In this document: one piece after another, positions 1 to 8,105 of the stretch
How the letters are laid out: the number at the start of each line of letters is the position of its first letter
Numbering within the stretch: position 1 is the stretch's first letter
NCBI RefSeq assembly: GCF_023008165.1
Contig: NZ_JAKQZA010000005.1
Coordinates: 1-64,000, forward strand
Length of the DNA stretch: 64,000 bases
Source of the DNA: Kordiimonas laminariae
GTDB taxonomy: Bacteria; Pseudomonadota; Alphaproteobacteria; Sphingomonadales; Kordiimonadaceae
Direction: 5' to 3'
The notes under the pieces: model-generated
The model's database searches: none
What the model saw: only the letters and a program-made list of their open reading frames with translations
What the model was told of the DNA's origin: nothing
Translations under genes and position numbers: made by a program

Positions 1-167
1 TTTTTCCCTGTTGCTTTGATCGCAGCATCAAGGCCGTGGCGATTAGATTTAACGCCACTCACACCATGATCTTTATAGATCGCTTCACAGCCAGCAGCAG
101 TGAGTGCATCTAGTTGGAGATCAAGGCTTTGATCCTCGGTAGAAACGCGGGCATATCCTATCTTCAT
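1..167 (-). CDS. Resolvase/invertase-family serine recombinase, N-terminal part (cut by window edge)
   Basis: The reverse strand from 167 reads MKIGYARVSTEDQSLDLQLD and continues open to base 1 (55 codons). YARVSTxDQ is the signature of the small serine recombinases (Tn3 resolvase/DNA invertase family); the serine in RVS is the catalytic nucleophile. The family cuts and rejoins DNA at short palindromic subsites and resolves cointegrates or inverts segments. The ATG at 165-167 lies inside an imperfect palindrome, which suggests autoregulation or a recombination subsite. The helix-turn-helix C-terminus would lie left of base 1, so integrity cannot be judged. Confidence 0.85.
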   Translation of the reverse strand, partial: MKIGYARVSTEDQSLDLQLDALTAAGCEAIYKDHGVSGVKSNRHGLDAAIKATGK

Positions 168-181
168 ATATGAAGGATAGG
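157..181. promoter_or_regulatory. 25-bp imperfect palindrome over the resolvase start codon
   Basis: The core CTTCATATATGAAG (162-175) is a perfect 14-bp palindrome. It is flanked by CCTAT on the left and ATAGG on the right, with one extra G (176) breaking exact symmetry. It overlaps the resolvase ATG at 165-167. Resolvases bind palindromic subsites next to their own gene, so a res subsite or autorepression operator is a reasonable inference. Confidence 0.45.
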
Positions 182-232
182 GCTTTAGAGGATTGATTTA
201 AAAGGGAAAAGAGACTCTTGATACGTGTAAGT

Positions 233-303
233 CGTGCAAAAAGGCTCCATTATGCACGGGGGCTGAATTTGCACGCATCGACTCGATACATACGACTGTA
301 TGT
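233..303. other. Two short inverted repeats upstream of the resolvase
   Basis: CGTGCA (233-238) pairs with TGCACG (253-258), and ACATAC (288-293) pairs with GTATGT (298-303) across a 4-base spacer. Together with the palindrome at 157-181 this gives three dyads in about 150 bp, the kind of spacing seen in three-subsite res regions. No consensus could be tested, so this is only a candidate res/operator region. The rest of 168-411 shows no gene. Confidence 0.3.
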
Positions 304-411
304 TTAGCAAGTCGTTGGATTTCCTACCTACGTTTAAAAGCTGAATCTGTCAATTTATAGTTATGAAAAACGGGAGAAATGGAGGGTTTTAACTCGAAGG
401 AATTATTCATC

Positions 412-1026
412 ATGAAATATCTATTTATGATGTTCTTATTATTAGGGTTAGCCGCCTGTGATAGCTATCCCGAACCAATCACCCCAGACACATTAAAAGC
501 AGCAATTGAAGAGAAGGAATTTGATTCAGATACGCCTGTCATTCAATTGGATGACGTTGAGGTTTTGGCATTTGACAATGAAGGTTCAGATGCGGAACCA
601 GAATATAAAGTGCGGTTGAAGCTTCACGTCTCTACCATCGAAGGCATCGCCAAAACCATCTATGAAGTTAGTGACAGTAATCCGGCAAACTTACCCAAGC
701 AGAATGTTATTGCGGTTCTTTACCCCAAAGGCACAAAGGGTGAGAAAGAAGCCGTCATGACGGTTAAGAAAAACAAAGATGGCTCTTGGTACTATGGCAC
801 CCATAGAGCGAAGATTAGTGACGCCCTGAAGCATTACTATGACCATAACGGCACACGTATTTCGTGGGATGGTTATAAGAATGCCCTGATCCTTGATACA
901 CCGGAAGAACTAGCCTTCCGCAAGAAGGCAGATGCGGCATATGCGAAGGCTGGAAAGAAGTTCGGGTTTTCAGGTGAAACCATTGAAGAAGTAGTCGCCG
1001 AGAAAAAACAAGAATACGGTCTATAA
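412..1026 (+). CDS. Predicted lipoprotein of unknown function
   Basis: A 204-residue product. The N-terminus MKYLFMMFLLLGLAAC is a lipoprotein signal peptide with lipobox LAAC and acceptor Cys16; Asp17 follows, which in enterobacteria favours inner-membrane retention. The mature part is hydrophilic, alternates acidic and basic stretches, and shows no motif I recognise. The ATG at 412 is preferred over the in-frame ATG at 379 because GAAGGAA (396-402) stands about 10 bases upstream and the signal peptide begins exactly there. A strong terminator follows, so it is probably monocistronic cargo of the integrated element. Confidence 0.7.
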   Translation: MKYLFMMFLLLGLAACDSYPEPITPDTLKAAIEEKEFDSDTPVIQLDDVEVLAFDNEGSDAEPEYKVRLKLHVSTIEGIAKTIYEVSDSNPANLPKQNVIAVLYPKGTKGEKEAVMTVKKNKDGSWYYGTHRAKISDALKHYYDHNGTRISWDGYKNALILDTPEELAFRKKADAAYAKAGKKFGFSGETIEEVVAEKKQEYGL

Positions 1027-1043
1027 CTAACCCCACAAATTCA

Positions 1044-1068
1044 GGCGGCTATAAAGCCGCCCTTTTTT
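1044..1068 (+). terminator. Rho-independent terminator of the lipoprotein gene
   Basis: The 7-bp stem GGCGGCT (1044-1050) / AGCCGCC (1055-1061) has a 4-base loop and is followed by a T tract to 1068. It begins 18 bases after the lipoprotein stop codon. Confidence 0.85.
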
Positions 1069-1658
1069 CATCGTCCCCTGCTCTTTGATTTCGTTTTTTC
1101 TTTTGGGCTTCCAAGTTCTTTTGTTTGGGACAGTTTGTTAAGCTTGGCTTTAAGCTTTTCCAAAGCACGGTTTTCCCTAGCTCTTGTATCTGCCTTACCT
1201 GTTTCCTTATGCTTCTTATAATATTTGGAAACTTTAGCTGATTGCTCAGGGCCATTTTTCTCCTGCTGGAATAGCTGCGGATATGTAACGCGTTCGAGTT
1301 TTAATTGATCTTGTTCACGTCCAGCTTCTTTAGCTACCTCCATAGGCAAGCGATCAAAGTTATCTCGCATCCAAGGTGCATTGCTTGGTTGTGACGTAGT
1401 GATCTCATACGTAAGGCCAGATTTATCCGCCGCAGACCAGTGTAGAGGCGTCATCCCCTTTTCGTCCTGCTTCTCAAGCAAGCTTGGGTCTTTTTGCACA
1501 GAGGCATAGAGGCCAACGCCGTCACCATTCTTAATCAGATCAAATACAGCACCATCATGAGTCTGCCCTTTTGCGGCCTCTCGCTCTTTTTCCTTGGCTG
1601 GCAATTTATCGAAATACACCTTTAATGCTTCAAAGCGTTCTTGTGCCTGATCACTCAT
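1068..1658 (-). CDS. Unknown protein with one ankyrin-like segment
   Basis: A 196-residue, strongly charged cytosolic product without signal peptide or membrane segment. Residues around 66-80 (DEKGMTPLHWSAADKSG) match the start of an ankyrin repeat (G-TPLH-AA--G), with ITTSQPS after it, but no full repeat array follows. The C-terminal third is very rich in Lys, Arg and Glu and likely helical or disordered. Its ATG overlaps the stop of the upstream gene by 4 bp, so the two are translationally coupled. Function unknown; an accessory, effector or protein-interaction role is only a guess. The stop codon sits just beyond the opposing terminator. Confidence 0.6.
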   Translation of the reverse strand: MSDQAQERFEALKVYFDKLPAKEKEREAAKGQTHDGAVFDLIKNGDGVGLYASVQKDPSLLEKQDEKGMTPLHWSAADKSGLTYEITTSQPSNAPWMRDNFDRLPMEVAKEAGREQDQLKLERVTYPQLFQQEKNGPEQSAKVSKYYKKHKETGKADTRARENRALEKLKAKLNKLSQTKELGSPKEKTKSKSRGR

Positions 1659-2251
1659 TGCTCAAGCTCCCGCATGGTGATCGCTTGGGTCATTACATCC
1701 CTTAAAATGATTAAGGTCTTTTGATCCTGCTTAATAGCAACGCCTCTTACCGGATGTTCAATATCAAGGGTAAAGTCATTTAGAGGTTTATGGCTACCTT
1801 CCTGAGAGATTGAGGCATATGCAAACTCCTTCCCTTCCTCGGTGGTTATATCAATCACCATGTCGCCGATTTTATGCTGACCTGAATTTGGGGCTGACTG
1901 AGCGCCCCCATAGCGAACGAAGGCAGCACCAAATATATCATCCTCGGCATACTGACCGGTGATGTCTTGATGACCGTATTTCTTATTCAGATATAAATGG
2001 AGGCACGCCCAAAACTCATAGCGTGGGTTGTAGAGCTTCTTGAGCATATTATCCATTGTCTGGTGACGCAGCTTTGACAGCCAGTCTTCTGACACACCTG
2101 TTTTCTCGATATAGCGTGCAACAAGTTTCATGTAGGTAGGAAGCTTAACGCCAGCGGCTTTCCAATCCTCAAGCATTAACTGTCTGATACGTTCCTGTTG
2201 TGCTGGGGAATAATGGCTATCAAGCCCATGCGCTGCCACATCAAATGCCAT
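1655..2251 (-). CDS. Unknown protein, first gene of a two-gene unit in the element
   Basis: A 198-residue cytosolic product with no recognised domain. The first half looks helical (HYSPAQQERIRQLM, YMKLVARYIEKTG, FWACLHLYLNKKYG). The second half looks beta-rich, with IGDMVIDITTEEG and GVAIKQDQKTLIILRD. The end overlaps the next gene by 4 bp, indicating joint translation with the ankyrin-like protein. It is divergent from the recombinase operon. The coupled unknown pair beside a site-specific recombinase is typical of element cargo; no function is assigned. Confidence 0.6.
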   Translation of the reverse strand: MAFDVAAHGLDSHYSPAQQERIRQLMLEDWKAAGVKLPTYMKLVARYIEKTGVSEDWLSKLRHQTMDNMLKKLYNPRYEFWACLHLYLNKKYGHQDITGQYAEDDIFGAAFVRYGGAQSAPNSGQHKIGDMVIDITTEEGKEFAYASISQEGSHKPLNDFTLDIEHPVRGVAIKQDQKTLIILRDVMTQAITMRELEQ

Positions 2252-2466
2252 ACTTATGTACCCCTAACAAAATCACTCAGTTTGTAAACTTCCGTAAACT
2301 TTACAGGACTTAACAGGCAGTCCTTAGACTTCTCCATAGTTCACATGACAAGTTTTCAATCAGCGAAAATACAATCGCAAGCAAAAAATATCTCTATTGA
2401 GATGTAATTTTTTTCAAGTGTGGGCGAATACATGCCCTCGCAAACTATAAAAAGAAAGTAGAAGAC
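2252..2466. promoter_or_regulatory. Divergent control region between the unknown pair and the recombinase operon
   Basis: No gene here. GTAAACTT occurs twice in direct orientation (2284-2291 and 2294-2301), start to start 10 bp apart, about one helical turn. AGGACT (2305-2310) is inverted as AGTCCT (2319-2324). These are candidate operator elements for a regulator that would serve both directions. The bases closer to the recombinase operon are AT-rich. Confidence 0.35.
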
Positions 2467-2754
2467 ATGAATGAACATGCCCCAATCCCAGACCCACTAC
2501 CCGCTGACTCTCCTGAACTCGAAAAGTATCGCCACCATCTGGACGAGTTTGATCTGACCGAAGAGCAAAAACAGGAATTGCTCGTCACACTCTGGCAGAT
2601 CATGACCCAATTTGTTGACTTAGGTTTTGGCAGAGATGCAACCACTCTCGCCCTTAAAGCTATCTGTGGAGAAGACTTTGAACCAGCCCCATTAGATGAC
2701 GAGTATGACTTATACTTGAAGGATAAATTAACAACAGAAAGCGAGGACAAATAA
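2467..2754 (+). CDS. Small acidic protein encoded directly before the recombinase
   Basis: A 95-residue product, rich in Asp and Glu, with a central helix-like stretch (LTEEQKQELLVTLWQIMTQFVD). No signal peptide or known domain. Its TAA overlaps the recombinase ATG (TAATG), so translation is coupled and a joint role is likely, for example an accessory or directionality protein; that role is inference from position only. A weak purine-rich site (AGAAG) precedes the ATG. Confidence 0.65.
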   Translation: MNEHAPIPDPLPADSPELEKYRHHLDEFDLTEEQKQELLVTLWQIMTQFVDLGFGRDATTLALKAICGEDFEPAPLDDEYDLYLKDKLTTESEDK

Positions 2755-4364
2755 TGCCCCAACAACCAGCTGTAATCTACTGCCGTGTGTCGAATGTAAA
2801 ACAGACCACACGCGGCAATGGTCTTTCTTCTCAGGAAACGCGTTGTCGTGAATATGCGAAGTATAAAGGCCATAAAGTCGTTAAGGTATTTAACGACGAC
2901 ACGTCAGGTTCCCTGACTGCACGAACAGGTATGCAAGCCATGCTTAATTATCTGAGTGCCAATAGAAAAGGTAGTGGTCACATCGTTATCATTGACGATA
3001 TCTCTCGTCTTGCTCGTGGCTTAGATGCTCACTTGCAGTTACGAGCTGATATTGCAAATGCAGGCGGTGTGCTTGAAAGCCCTTCTATTGAGTTTGGTGA
3101 AGACTCAGACTCTATTCTTGTAGAGAACCTTCTTGCCTCTGTATCGCAACACCAGCGACAGAAGAACGGCGAGCAAACCAAGAACCGTATGCGTGCGCGT
3201 GCGATGAATGGTTATTGGGTGTTTATGCCCCCAATAGGCTATCGCTATGAGAAAGTAGCGGGTCATGGCAAGTTGCTTGTAAGAGACGAACCTTACGCCA
3301 CTATTCTAGCTGAAGCTTTGAATGGATTTGCATCAGGACGCTTTGAAACAAAAGCCGAAGCGAAGCGTTTCCTGGAAAAGCAACCTTATTTCAGTAAAGG
3401 GATCGCACGTCATCAACGGATATACGAGCTTCTTAATCGTCCTATCTATGCAGGCTATATTGAAATCCCTGATTGGGATGTCTCTTTGAGAAAGGGTCAT
3501 CATGAGCCTCTGATTAAATTCCAAACATATCAAAAGATACAGGAACGCCTGAAGAAAGGTGCCAAAGCACCTGCAGTCGCGGATATCAGAGAAGACTTCC
3601 CTTTACGTGGTTTCATTACCTGTGGTGATTGCGGTCATCCTTTAACCGCTTGTTGGTCTAAAGGTAGAAATAAGAGCTACCCTTACTATCTTTGCTTTAT
3701 TAAAGGCTGTGAAAGCTACCGAAAATCTATCCGTAAAGAGCTAATTGAGAAAGAGTTCGAAACGCTTTTAGGCAAGTTGCAGCCATCAGAATCTCTAGCG
3801 GCGCTCGCAGCAGATATGTTTCGTGATTTATGGGACATGTCAGTGTCAAAAGCCACGCAACTCAAGGCCTGTGTGAAGAGAGACTTGAATTCTATCGACA
3901 AACAAATCGATGAGTTGATGGACCTCCTCGCAGATTCGGATAGCAAAACTGTCGTCAAAGCATATGAACGTAAAATCCAAAGACTTGAAAATACCAAGTT
4001 TGAGTTGCGTGAACAGCTTGCAGATATGCACAAACCCAAGCATACCTTCGAGCAAATGTTCGAACACGCTATGACCTACCTCTCAAACCCGCAGAAAATA
4101 TGGAATTCCCCCAAATTGGTGGACAAAAGAACGGTCCTAAGACTGACGTTTGCAGACAAATTAGCGTTCAAGCGCGGTGAAGGTTTTCGAACACCAGCGT
4201 ACGCCTTGCCATTCAAGGCTTTGAGGGAGATTTGTGGGGAAAATTTTGAGATGGCGCACCCAAGAGGATTCGAACCTCTGGCCTCTGCCTTCGGAGGGCA
4301 GCGCTCTATCCAGCTGAGCTATGGGTGCGCATCAGTTGGTGGCGCGGACACTACACGGCAATGA
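2754..4364 (+). CDS. Large serine recombinase (integrase)
   Basis: A 536-residue product. The resolvase catalytic domain occupies about residues 5-150: VIYCRVSNVKQ carries the nucleophile Ser13, and IDDISRLARG is the second conserved block. A recombinase domain (about 165-275) follows, then a zinc ribbon starting near residue 289 (CGDCGHPL with later YYLC and GCESY) and a coiled coil near 370-430. This is the large serine integrase layout, used for integration and excision between att sites. Residues from about 500 onward (HPRGFEPLASAFGGQ) are the antisense translation of the adjacent tRNA-Arg and its flank, so the present C-terminus was probably created or altered by integration. Coupled to the preceding small gene. 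Confidence 0.9.
   Translation: MPQQPAVIYCRVSNVKQTTRGNGLSSQETRCREYAKYKGHKVVKVFNDDTSGSLTARTGMQAMLNYLSANRKGSGHIVIIDDISRLARGLDAHLQLRADIANAGGVLESPSIEFGEDSDSILVENLLASVSQHQRQKNGEQTKNRMRARAMNGYWVFMPPIGYRYEKVAGHGKLLVRDEPYATILAEALNGFASGRFETKAEAKRFLEKQPYFSKGIARHQRIYELLNRPIYAGYIEIPDWDVSLRKGHHEPLIKFQTYQKIQERLKKGAKAPAVADIREDFPLRGFITCGDCGHPLTACWSKGRNKSYPYYLCFIKGCESYRKSIRKELIEKEFETLLGKLQPSESLAALAADMFRDLWDMSVSKATQLKACVKRDLNSIDKQIDELMDLLADSDSKTVVKAYERKIQRLENTKFELREQLADMHKPKHTFEQMFEHAMTYLSNPQKIWNSPKLVDKRTVLRLTFADKLAFKRGEGFRTPAYALPFKALREICGENFEMAHPRGFEPLASAFGGQRSIQLSYGCASVGGADTTRQ
4252..4328 (-). tRNA. tRNA-Arg (anticodon CCG)
   Basis: The reverse strand folds as a full cloverleaf. Acceptor stem GCACCCA / TGGGTGC, D stem GCTC / GAGC, anticodon stem CTGCC / GGCAG around the loop CTCCGAA (anticodon CCG), T stem AGAGG / CCTCT with TTCGAAT, discriminator G and encoded CCA at 4254-4252. 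It decodes CGG arginine codons. Its 3' end faces the integrated element and is intact, and the recombinase frame crosses it on the opposite strand. Confidence 0.95.
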
Positions 4365-4376
4365 AGCCACCTTCAA
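4348..4376 (-). promoter_or_regulatory. Candidate promoter of tRNA-Arg
   Basis: On the reverse strand TTGAAG (4371-4376) and TAGTGT (4348-4353) are separated by exactly 17 bp, and a GC-rich discriminator follows before the tRNA 5' end at 4328. The -35 match is good and the -10 match is moderate. If correct, the promoter lies on the host side, so the tRNA stays expressed after integration. Confidence 0.4.
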
Positions 4377-4645
4377 GTTTCTTTTCGCATGATATGCAAT
4401 CCATACCTTTTAATGCTCAAAGGGAACATCGCCCGCAACCTGCTTCTTCTTCACGGCAAGCTCAAGGAAGCGTGAATCACCCCGCCAAATGCGAGAATTT
4501 TACCACCACAGCAGTTTATACGAATCACCCTTGTGGTTAAAAGGCCGTTAAAGCTTATAATATTATTGCGCAAAACTGAACAATATCCATTAAATGAATC
4601 GCTTATAATGGTTTATATCAGCAAAAAATTGCTTTCCTTATTTTG

Positions 4646-4661
4646 GTAACCTTTTGGTTAC
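4646..4661. promoter_or_regulatory. Inverted repeat upstream of the TonB-C gene
   Basis: GTAACC-TTTT-GGTTAC is a perfect 6-bp inverted repeat ending about 62 bases before the chosen start at 4724. It could be an operator. Apart from this dyad and the tRNA promoter, the AT-rich stretch 4365-4723 shows nothing I can support as a gene. Confidence 0.3.
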
Positions 4662-4723
4662 GAATTCCCCGTAAAACCGCCCGCAAATCCCCCAGGTTTT
4701 GATTGAAATTTATAGGAAACGTG

Positions 4724-5083
4724 ATGACAAACCTTATTAAAGTACTAGTTCTGGCAACATTCTGCGCACTAGCAAGTACGACAGCTGTATTCGCTGTTGA
4801 AGATATGACAGCATGGAAGAAAGCTGTTGCGAAAAAAGTAGCTAAAAATCAGCGCTACCCACGTTCTGCTCTTGCTCGCGAAATTGAAGGTAAAGCAAAA
4901 ATCCGCCTGACAGTTGCTGCTGACGGCGCAATTAAAGCGCATGAAGTAATCGAAGAAACTGGTGCTGCTGTTCTTGACCGCGAAATCCCGAAACTGGTTA
5001 AGCGCCTGAACCCACTGCCATCACTTCCTGCTGGCCAAGAAGAACTTTCTTTCGTTCTTCCACTAGACTGGCGTCTAGACTAA
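4724..5083 (+). CDS. Periplasmic TonB C-terminal-domain protein
   Basis: A 119-residue product from the ATG at 4724, chosen because AGGAAAC (4714-4720) precedes it; the in-frame TTG at 4703 has no such site. A cleavable signal peptide ends near ASTTAVFAVE. The rest matches the TonB/TolA C-terminal fold: a positively charged helix, RYPRSALAREIEGKAKIRL (the Y-P-x-x-A-x-x-x-x-x-G pattern of TonB C-domains), and strands ending in VLPLDWRLD. There is no N-terminal membrane anchor with ExbD-contact helix and no proline-rich spacer, so it is not a standard energy transducer. It may bind receptor TonB boxes or be a periplasmic helper. Confidence 0.75.
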   Translation: MTNLIKVLVLATFCALASTTAVFAVEDMTAWKKAVAKKVAKNQRYPRSALAREIEGKAKIRLTVAADGAIKAHEVIEETGAAVLDREIPKLVKRLNPLPSLPAGQEELSFVLPLDWRLD

Positions 5084-5112
5084 TCCCCGCATTTTCCCCC
5101 AGAGAATGTGCA

Positions 5113-5143
5113 AAAAGCCCGGCTTCCTCCCTGCCGGGCTTTT
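5113..5143. terminator. Bidirectional terminator between the TonB-C gene and nadB
   Basis: AAAAGCCCGGC (5113-5123) pairs with GCCGGGCTTTT (5133-5143). T tracts occur on both strands, so it can end transcripts of both convergent genes. Confidence 0.85.
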
Positions 5144-5166
5144 CTTTTTCTGAAATCGAATGCTAG

Positions 5167-6795
5167 TTAGGCTACCCGGTCAGATACCGTTCGGCTGAAA
5201 GGGATAAGCGTGGTCTCATAACTGCCTTCAGCCAGTTCAGGATAATCCGGCGTATAGTGAAGGCCCCGGCTTTCCTTGCGCATCTGCGCTGAACGCACAA
5301 TAAGATCAGCCACTGTCACCAAGTTCCTCAACTCAAGAAGATCAGCGGTTACCCTAAAGTTGCCGTAATATTCCTGAATTTCAGCAGCCAGAAGATCAAC
5401 CCGGCGTTTAGCCCGGGCAAGGCGTTTATCTGTACGCACAATGCCCACATAATCCCACATAAAACGGCGCAGCTCTTTCCAGTTATGGCTTACCACTACT
5501 TCTTCGTCAGAATCCGTTACCTGGCTTTCATCCCACGGCCGCACAATGGCTGGTGCCTGAAGATCTGCCGCATTTTCAAGAATATCATCGGCGGCAGCAT
5601 TTCCCATCACAAGGCATTCAAGCAGGCTGTTGGAAGCCATCCGGTTTGCCCCGTGAAGGCCTGTGTGTGCGCATTCACCAATGGCATAAAGCTGGCCCAA
5701 ATCTGTGCGCGAATTCATATCAATATGAATACCACCGCAGGTATAGTGCGCAGCAGGCACCACCGGGATCAGGTCAGACGTGATGTCAATCCCAAGCGAT
5801 TGACAGTAGCGGTAAATATTCGGGAAATGCGAGATCACGAAATCCGCATCCTTATGGGTGATATCAAGCCACACATTATCGACACCGGTGCGTTTCATTT
5901 CGCTATCGATAGCGCGGGCTACAATATCCCTTGGTGCTAGTTCAGCCCTCTCATCATACTTGGGCATAAAACGTTCACCGTCTTTCCCCCTAAGCACTGC
6001 ACCCTCACCACGCATAGCCTCGGTAATCAGGAAGGTTTTTGCGTCTGGATGATAAAGGCACGTTGGGTGGAACTGGTTAAACTCCATGTTGGTTACGCGG
6101 CAGCCTGCACGCCACGCCATGGCAATACCGTCCCCTGTGCTGGCATCAGGATTACTGCTGTAGAGATACACCCTTGATGCACCGCCTGTGGCGAGAATAG
6201 TGGAGCGCGCAGAAAAGGTTTCCACGCCACCTGTTTTCAAATTAAGCACATAAAGCCCGTGGGCCTGGTCCGTGTAACCACCCTGCTTTTCCAAGTGACG
6301 GTTAGTGATCACATCCACCGCTACATGATATTCATAAATATCAATATTCGGGTGTGCTAGAACCTGCTCATTCAGGGTTTTCTGAACGGCTTTTCCGGTC
6401 GCATCTGCTGCATGGATAATCCGCCGGTGGCTATGCCCCCCTTCTCGAGTGAGGTGGTAATCATAGCCGTCTTCATGGGCTTGATTGGCACGGTCAAACT
6501 CCACGCCCAGATCAATAAGGCCTTCGATGGCCTCCCGGCCACGTTCCACCACAAAACGCACCGCCTCTTCATTACAGAGCCCGGCGCCCGCAACCAGCGT
6601 GTCATCAATATGGCTTTGGATACTGTCAGTAGCTTCAAGAACCGCGGCAATACCGCCCTGTGCCCAGCGGGTTGAACCACCTGACATGGGGCCCTTGGAT
6701 AGCACAGCCACTTTCATATGCGGCGCAAGCTTAAGCGCTGCGGTCAAACCCGCCGCACCAGTGCCCGCGATCACAACATCATAGATGTGCTTCAT
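5167..6795 (-). CDS. nadB: L-aspartate oxidase
   Basis: A 542-residue flavoprotein that oxidises L-aspartate to iminoaspartate, the first step of de novo NAD synthesis. The dinucleotide-binding motif AGTGAAG lies at residues 10-16, followed by [14 protein letters not shown] (FAD/substrate region). The family residues Arg289 ([11 protein letters not shown]), His350 (AAHYTCGG) and Arg385 ([13 protein letters not shown]) are present. Length is standard (E. coli about 540). The ATG overlaps the stop of the upstream ABC ATPase by 4 bp, so it is the second gene of a coupled pair. nadA and nadC are not in the window. Confidence 0.95.
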   Translation of the reverse strand: MKHIYDVVIAGTGAAGLTAALKLAPHMKVAVLSKGPMSGGSTRWAQGGIAAVLEATDSIQSHIDDTLVAGAGLCNEEAVRFVVERGREAIEGLIDLGVEFDRANQAHEDGYDYHLTREGGHSHRRIIHAADATGKAVQKTLNEQVLAHPNIDIYEYHVAVDVITNRHLEKQGGYTDQAHGLYVLNLKTGGVETFSARSTILATGGASRVYLYSSNPDASTGDGIAMAWRAGCRVTNMEFNQFHPTCLYHPDAKTFLITEAMRGEGAVLRGKDGERFMPKYDERAELAPRDIVARAIDSEMKRTGVDNVWLDITHKDADFVISHFPNIYRYCQSLGIDITSDLIPVVPAAHYTCGGIHIDMNSRTDLGQLYAIGECAHTGLHGANRMASNSLLECLVMGNAAADDILENAADLQAPAIVRPWDESQVTDSDEEVVVSHNWKELRRFMWDYVGIVRTDKRLARAKRRVDLLAAEIQEYYGNFRVTADLLELRNLVTVADLIVRSAQMRKESRGLHYTPDYPELAEGSYETTLIPFSRTVSDRVA

Positions 6796-7739
6796 GCCGC
6801 TTTGCCTTCTTTCTTGCTGGTAAGCTGAAGGAAAATATCTTCAAGGTCGGTCTCGTTAGTTGAGATATCATTGATCGTCAGCCCAGCTTTTTGAACTGCA
6901 GCCAGCACAGCACCAACGTTTGCATCGCTTTGGTTAATCTGAACAGCAAGTTCATGTTCACCGCGCAGATGGCTATTGAAATCAGCAAGTTCTATTGGGA
7001 TTGCACCCAATGTTTCACCAACTTTGATCACCACTTCTTTCTCATCAATCCGCTTCAGAAGCTGCTCGGTTGATTCAGAACATACCACTTCACCGTGGTT
7101 GATGATGGCGATGGTATCACAAAGCTCTTCCGCTTCTTCAAGATAGTGAGTAGTCAGCACAATAGTTGTACCACGGGAGTGCAGTTCGCGTACATAATCC
7201 CAGAGCTGCTGCCTAAGTTCAATATCAACACCCGCTGTTGGTTCATCAAGCACCAGAACAGGCGGGTTATGTACAAGTGCCTTAGCAACCAAAAGGCGAC
7301 GTTTCATACCGCCAGAAAGAGAGCGGGAATAAGCGTCTGCCTTATCATAAAGATGCACTGCCTTCAGCAGTTCCTCAGTGCGGCGGTCCTCGCTCGGTAC
7401 GCCGTACATACCGGCTTGCACTTCAAGCATTTCACGCGGAGTAAAAAACGCATCAAACATCAATTCCTGCGGCACGATACCAATGTTCGCACGCGCATTT
7501 CGTGGGTTTTCATCAATATCAAAACCCCAGATTTTGGCATCACCCGCTGTTTTATTCACAAGGCCTGCAAGGATATTAATCGTGGTTGATTTACCGGCAC
7601 CGTTCGGCCCCAACAGCCCAAACATGGACCCTTGCGGAATTTCAAGATCAATCCCTTTGAGCGCAACTTTATCTTCAGCACCGCCACGGCCTTTATAAAC
7701 TTTCTTCAAGCCTTTGATTTCAATTGCATTTCCGCTCAC
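6792..7739 (-). CDS. ABC-2-type exporter ATP-binding protein (orphan)
   Basis: A 315-residue ATPase of the DrrA/multidrug type. Walker [11 protein letters not shown], signature LSGGMKRRL, Walker [13 protein letters not shown] and the switch histidine [11 protein letters not shown] are all present, and the C-terminal 90 residues form the usual DrrA-like extension. I place the start at the GTG at 7739 because AAAGGA stands just upstream; an upstream in-frame ATG at 7802 would add 21 residues with no clear ribosome site. No permease is adjacent: the downstream partner is nadB, overlapping by 4 bp. The transported substrate is unknown. Confidence 0.85.
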   Translation of the reverse strand: MSGNAIEIKGLKKVYKGRGGAEDKVALKGIDLEIPQGSMFGLLGPNGAGKSTTINILAGLVNKTAGDAKIWGFDIDENPRNARANIGIVPQELMFDAFFTPREMLEVQAGMYGVPSEDRRTEELLKAVHLYDKADAYSRSLSGGMKRRLLVAKALVHNPPVLVLDEPTAGVDIELRQQLWDYVRELHSRGTTIVLTTHYLEEAEELCDTIAIINHGEVVCSESTEQLLKRIDEKEVVIKVGETLGAIPIELADFNSHLRGEHELAVQINQSDANVGAVLAAVQKAGLTINDISTNETDLEDIFLQLTSKKEGKAA

Positions 7740-7807
7740 ACCAAAATCCTTTACAAACTTAACCCAGCAGCATGGTATAAAATTCACTGCCATATGCACC
7801 ACACCGC

Positions 7808-7837
7808 TTGTACGCCGCAGTAGCTTTGATATATAGA
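7808..7837 (+). promoter_or_regulatory. Candidate promoter of the zf-CHCC/polA transcript
   Basis: TTGTAC (7808-7813) is followed by TATAGA (7832-7837) after 18 bp, or TATATA (7830-7835) after 16 bp. This places a start about 40 bases before the ATG at 7883. Confidence 0.4.
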
Positions 7838-7882
7838 ATAGTTCCCGTCTAACCGAGTAAAAATCCTAGAGAGATTAAACCC

Positions 7883-8059
7883 ATGACGCTTGAAGCACCA
7901 GAAACTAAAATTGTTGACACAAAAAAGGTAGCCTGCGATGGCGACGGCGGCGCCCTTGGTCATCCACGCGTTTATCTAACCATGGACGAAAACGGCCAGG
8001 TAGAATGCCCATATTGTGATCGCCGCTATATTTTGCAAGGCGGCCCTTCTGATAAGTAA
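7883..8059 (+). CDS. Zinc-finger domain-containing protein (zf-CHCC, NDUFS6-like)
   Basis: A 58-residue product starting MTLEAPETKIVDTKKVACDG. The ligand pattern is Cys18, His27, Cys42 and Cys45 (VACDGDGG, LGHPRVYL, VECPYCDRRY). This is the CHCC zinc-binding family, the bacterial relatives of complex I subunit NDUFS6, common in Alphaproteobacteria. It has no membrane segment. It precedes polA by 46 bases in the same direction and may share its transcript. Its role in bacteria is inferred from homology to the complex I assembly subunit. Confidence 0.85.
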   Translation: MTLEAPETKIVDTKKVACDGDGGALGHPRVYLTMDENGQVECPYCDRRYILQGGPSDK

Positions 8060-8105
8060 ACCACTTAGCAGAACTATCCACACATAATTATTTCAGGGGA
8101 AGCTG

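Larger units (their letters stand above)
1..4251. mobile_element. Right-hand part of an integrated element at tRNA-Arg(CCG)
   Basis: Everything left of the tRNA 3' end is accessory in character: a small resolvase fragment, a lipoprotein, two coupled genes of unknown function, a small unknown gene and a large serine recombinase whose last codons enter the tRNA gene. Housekeeping genes start immediately to the right. The boundary is placed at the encoded CCA end of the tRNA (4252) because integrases commonly leave the tRNA intact and lie next to its 3' end. The left end and the second attachment site are outside the window, so the size and exact att core cannot be given. Confidence 0.6.

Noticed and set aside
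4325-4540. 71-codon open frame starting at the tRNA 5' end
   Set aside because: It would begin inside the tRNA and cross its promoter; no ribosome site and no domain.
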